From Actinomycetota bacterium (GTDB lineage: Bacteria > Actinomycetota > Thermoleophilia > Gaiellales > Gaiellaceae), in contig VAWH01000030.1 of assembly GCA_005888315.1 (NCBI GenBank), forward strand, positions 1 through 39,300: a stretch of DNA of 39,300 bases. Direction: 5' to 3'. Position numbers and translations under genes: made by a program. Positions 38,477-39,300 of the stretch are shown here, one piece after another. Below the pieces are notes generated by a model. The model did not search any database. It was not told where the DNA came from and was given only the letters and a program-made list of their open reading frames with translations. Numbering within the stretch: the first letter of the stretch is position 1; each line of letters opens with the position of its first letter.

Positions 38477-39300
38477 GTGAGCCTGCGTAACCGAGAGCTG
38501 CTGAACCTGGTCGTGGTCGGGACGCTGACCGCGCTCGGGTTCGCGAGCGTCTACATCGCACGGCAGTCGGTGGTATCGACGGCCTCGCTCTCGTACGCGG
38601 CGTTCTTCCTGGCGCTGTACCTCATCGCACATCTTGTCGCCCGCTACGCGGTGCCCTATGCGGACCCATACCTGCTGCCGATAGCCGCCCTCCTGACCGC
38701 GATCGGCGTGACGGAGATCTACCGAATCCACCCGGGCGACGCGTTCCGCCAGGGGGTCTGGATCATCATCGCGGTCGCGGTCTTCGCCGGAACGCTGATC
38801 GGACTTCGCCGCGACTACCGCCGGCTGGAGAGCTACAAGTACCTGTTCGGGCTGACGGCGATCGGCCTGCTCGTGCTGCCGGCGTTGCCCGGACTCGGGA
38901 CGACTGTCAACGGCGCCCGGCTCTGGATCCACTTCGGGTCGCTGCAGTTCCAGCCCGGCGAGATCGCGAAGCTCTGCCTGATCGTCTTCCTCGCCGGCTA
39001 CCTGCGCGAGAAGCGCGAGGTGTTGGCGCAGGGACGGCTGAAGGACTTCGGGCCGCTGCTCGTGATCTGGGGCGGGGCCATGCTCGTCCTCGTCGAGACC
39101 AACGACCTCGGCTCCGCGCTCCTCTACTTCGGGATCTTCCTGGCGATGGTCTACGTGGCGACCGGGCGAGTCCTGTTCACCGCGATCGGCCTCGCGCTCT
39201 TCCTTGCCGGCTCGTACTTCGTCTACACCCAGGTCTCGCACGTACACGAGCGGGTGACGATCTGGCTGCATCCATGGACCGACCACAAGGTCTACTGCGC
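38477..39300 (+). CDS. FtsW/RodA/SpoVE family cell-wall polymerase, 5' part
   Basis: The first 274 residues of a SEDS family glycosyltransferase, running off the window. GTG 38477 begins MSLRNRELLNLVVVGTL, and about eight hydrophobic helices follow. The family motif GARLWIHFGSLQFQPGEIAKLCLIVFLAGYLREKR is present, and VETNDLGSALLYFGIFLAMVYVATGR follows. SEDS proteins polymerise peptidoglycan glycan strands with a partner transpeptidase. It is 4 bp from the phosphatase stop, in a kinase/FHA/phosphatase/cell-wall cluster typical of actinobacteria. RodA or FtsW cannot be separated from this part. Confidence 0.9.
   Translation, partial: MSLRNRELLNLVVVGTLTALGFASVYIARQSVVSTASLSYAAFFLALYLIAHLVARYAVPYADPYLLPIAALLTAIGVTEIYRIHPGDAFRQGVWIIIAVAVFAGTLIGLRRDYRRLESYKYLFGLTAIGLLVLPALPGLGTTVNGARLWIHFGSLQFQPGEIAKLCLIVFLAGYLREKREVLAQGRLKDFGPLLVIWGGAMLVLVETNDLGSALLYFGIFLAMVYVATGRVLFTAIGLALFLAGSYFVYTQVSHVHERVTIWLHPWTDHKVYC

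Overview
The window reads as chromosomal DNA of a high-GC actinobacterium. The closest fit by gene content is the class Thermoleophilia (Gaiella/Solirubrobacter type). The reasons are an OpcA-assisted glucose-6-phosphate dehydrogenase, the FhaA-FhaB-PP2C-FtsW/RodA cluster, a DUF4446 protein, a PdtaS/PdtaR-like ANTAR pair, frequent GTG/TTG starts and several apparently leaderless genes. No tRNA, rRNA, CRISPR array, transposase or phage gene was seen.

Layout. Positions 1-1840 hold the end of a cytochrome oxidase island: the 3' part of CtaD, a heme O synthase with an extra membrane module, and a 57-aa membrane protein. Positions 1858-4290 hold an amidase and a secreted HExxH protein. Positions 4305-5799 (minus) hold an ECF sigma factor and a membrane DUF4349 protein. 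Positions 5826-13242 (minus) hold a pentose-phosphate operon: rpiB, tal, an alpha/beta hydrolase, pgi, gnd, zwf, opcA. tkt diverges from rpiB across 22 bp. No 6-phosphogluconolactonase or ribulose-phosphate epimerase gene is present. Positions 15153-21434 hold a flavin-type oxidase, an ABC-F protein, the ANTAR regulator and its HisKA_2 kinase, two membrane proteins and two small proteins. A lipoprotein with a propeller-like repeat follows.

Positions 23247-31349 hold nitrogen assimilation genes. A first glutamine synthetase lies downstream of an ABC-2 exporter plus methyltransferase operon on the minus strand. Diverging from that operon is a plus-strand cluster: a second glutamine synthetase, a phosphinothricin/methionine-sulfoximine-type acetyltransferase, PII, Amt and a small zinc-ribbon protein. 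Both glutamine synthetases have a terminator-like hairpin between a putative promoter and the start codon. In each, the terminator overlaps a competing upstream hairpin. This is the architecture expected of antitermination, and the window also encodes an ANTAR RNA-binding regulator.

Positions 31350-34253 hold a rhodanese-type sulfurtransferase with no ordinary start codon, an HNH endonuclease, a DUF4446 protein and a membrane-anchored hypothetical. Positions 34373-39300 hold a Ser/Thr kinase with a polytopic tail, FhaA, FhaB, a PP2C phosphatase and the start of FtsW/RodA.

The most unusual structure is a dispersed palindromic repeat. A short hairpin (GGCRTCGC-TT-GCGAYGCC) is usually paired with a second GGCCG...CGGCC hairpin. 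It occurs at five places, four of them between consecutive genes of an operon. At zwf/opcA and fhaB/PP2C the stop/start junction is itself duplicated on each side of the element, so both neighbours stay intact. PII/Amt and tal/hydrolase show weaker traces of the same. This suggests a small element that inserts or amplifies at overlapping stop/start junctions.
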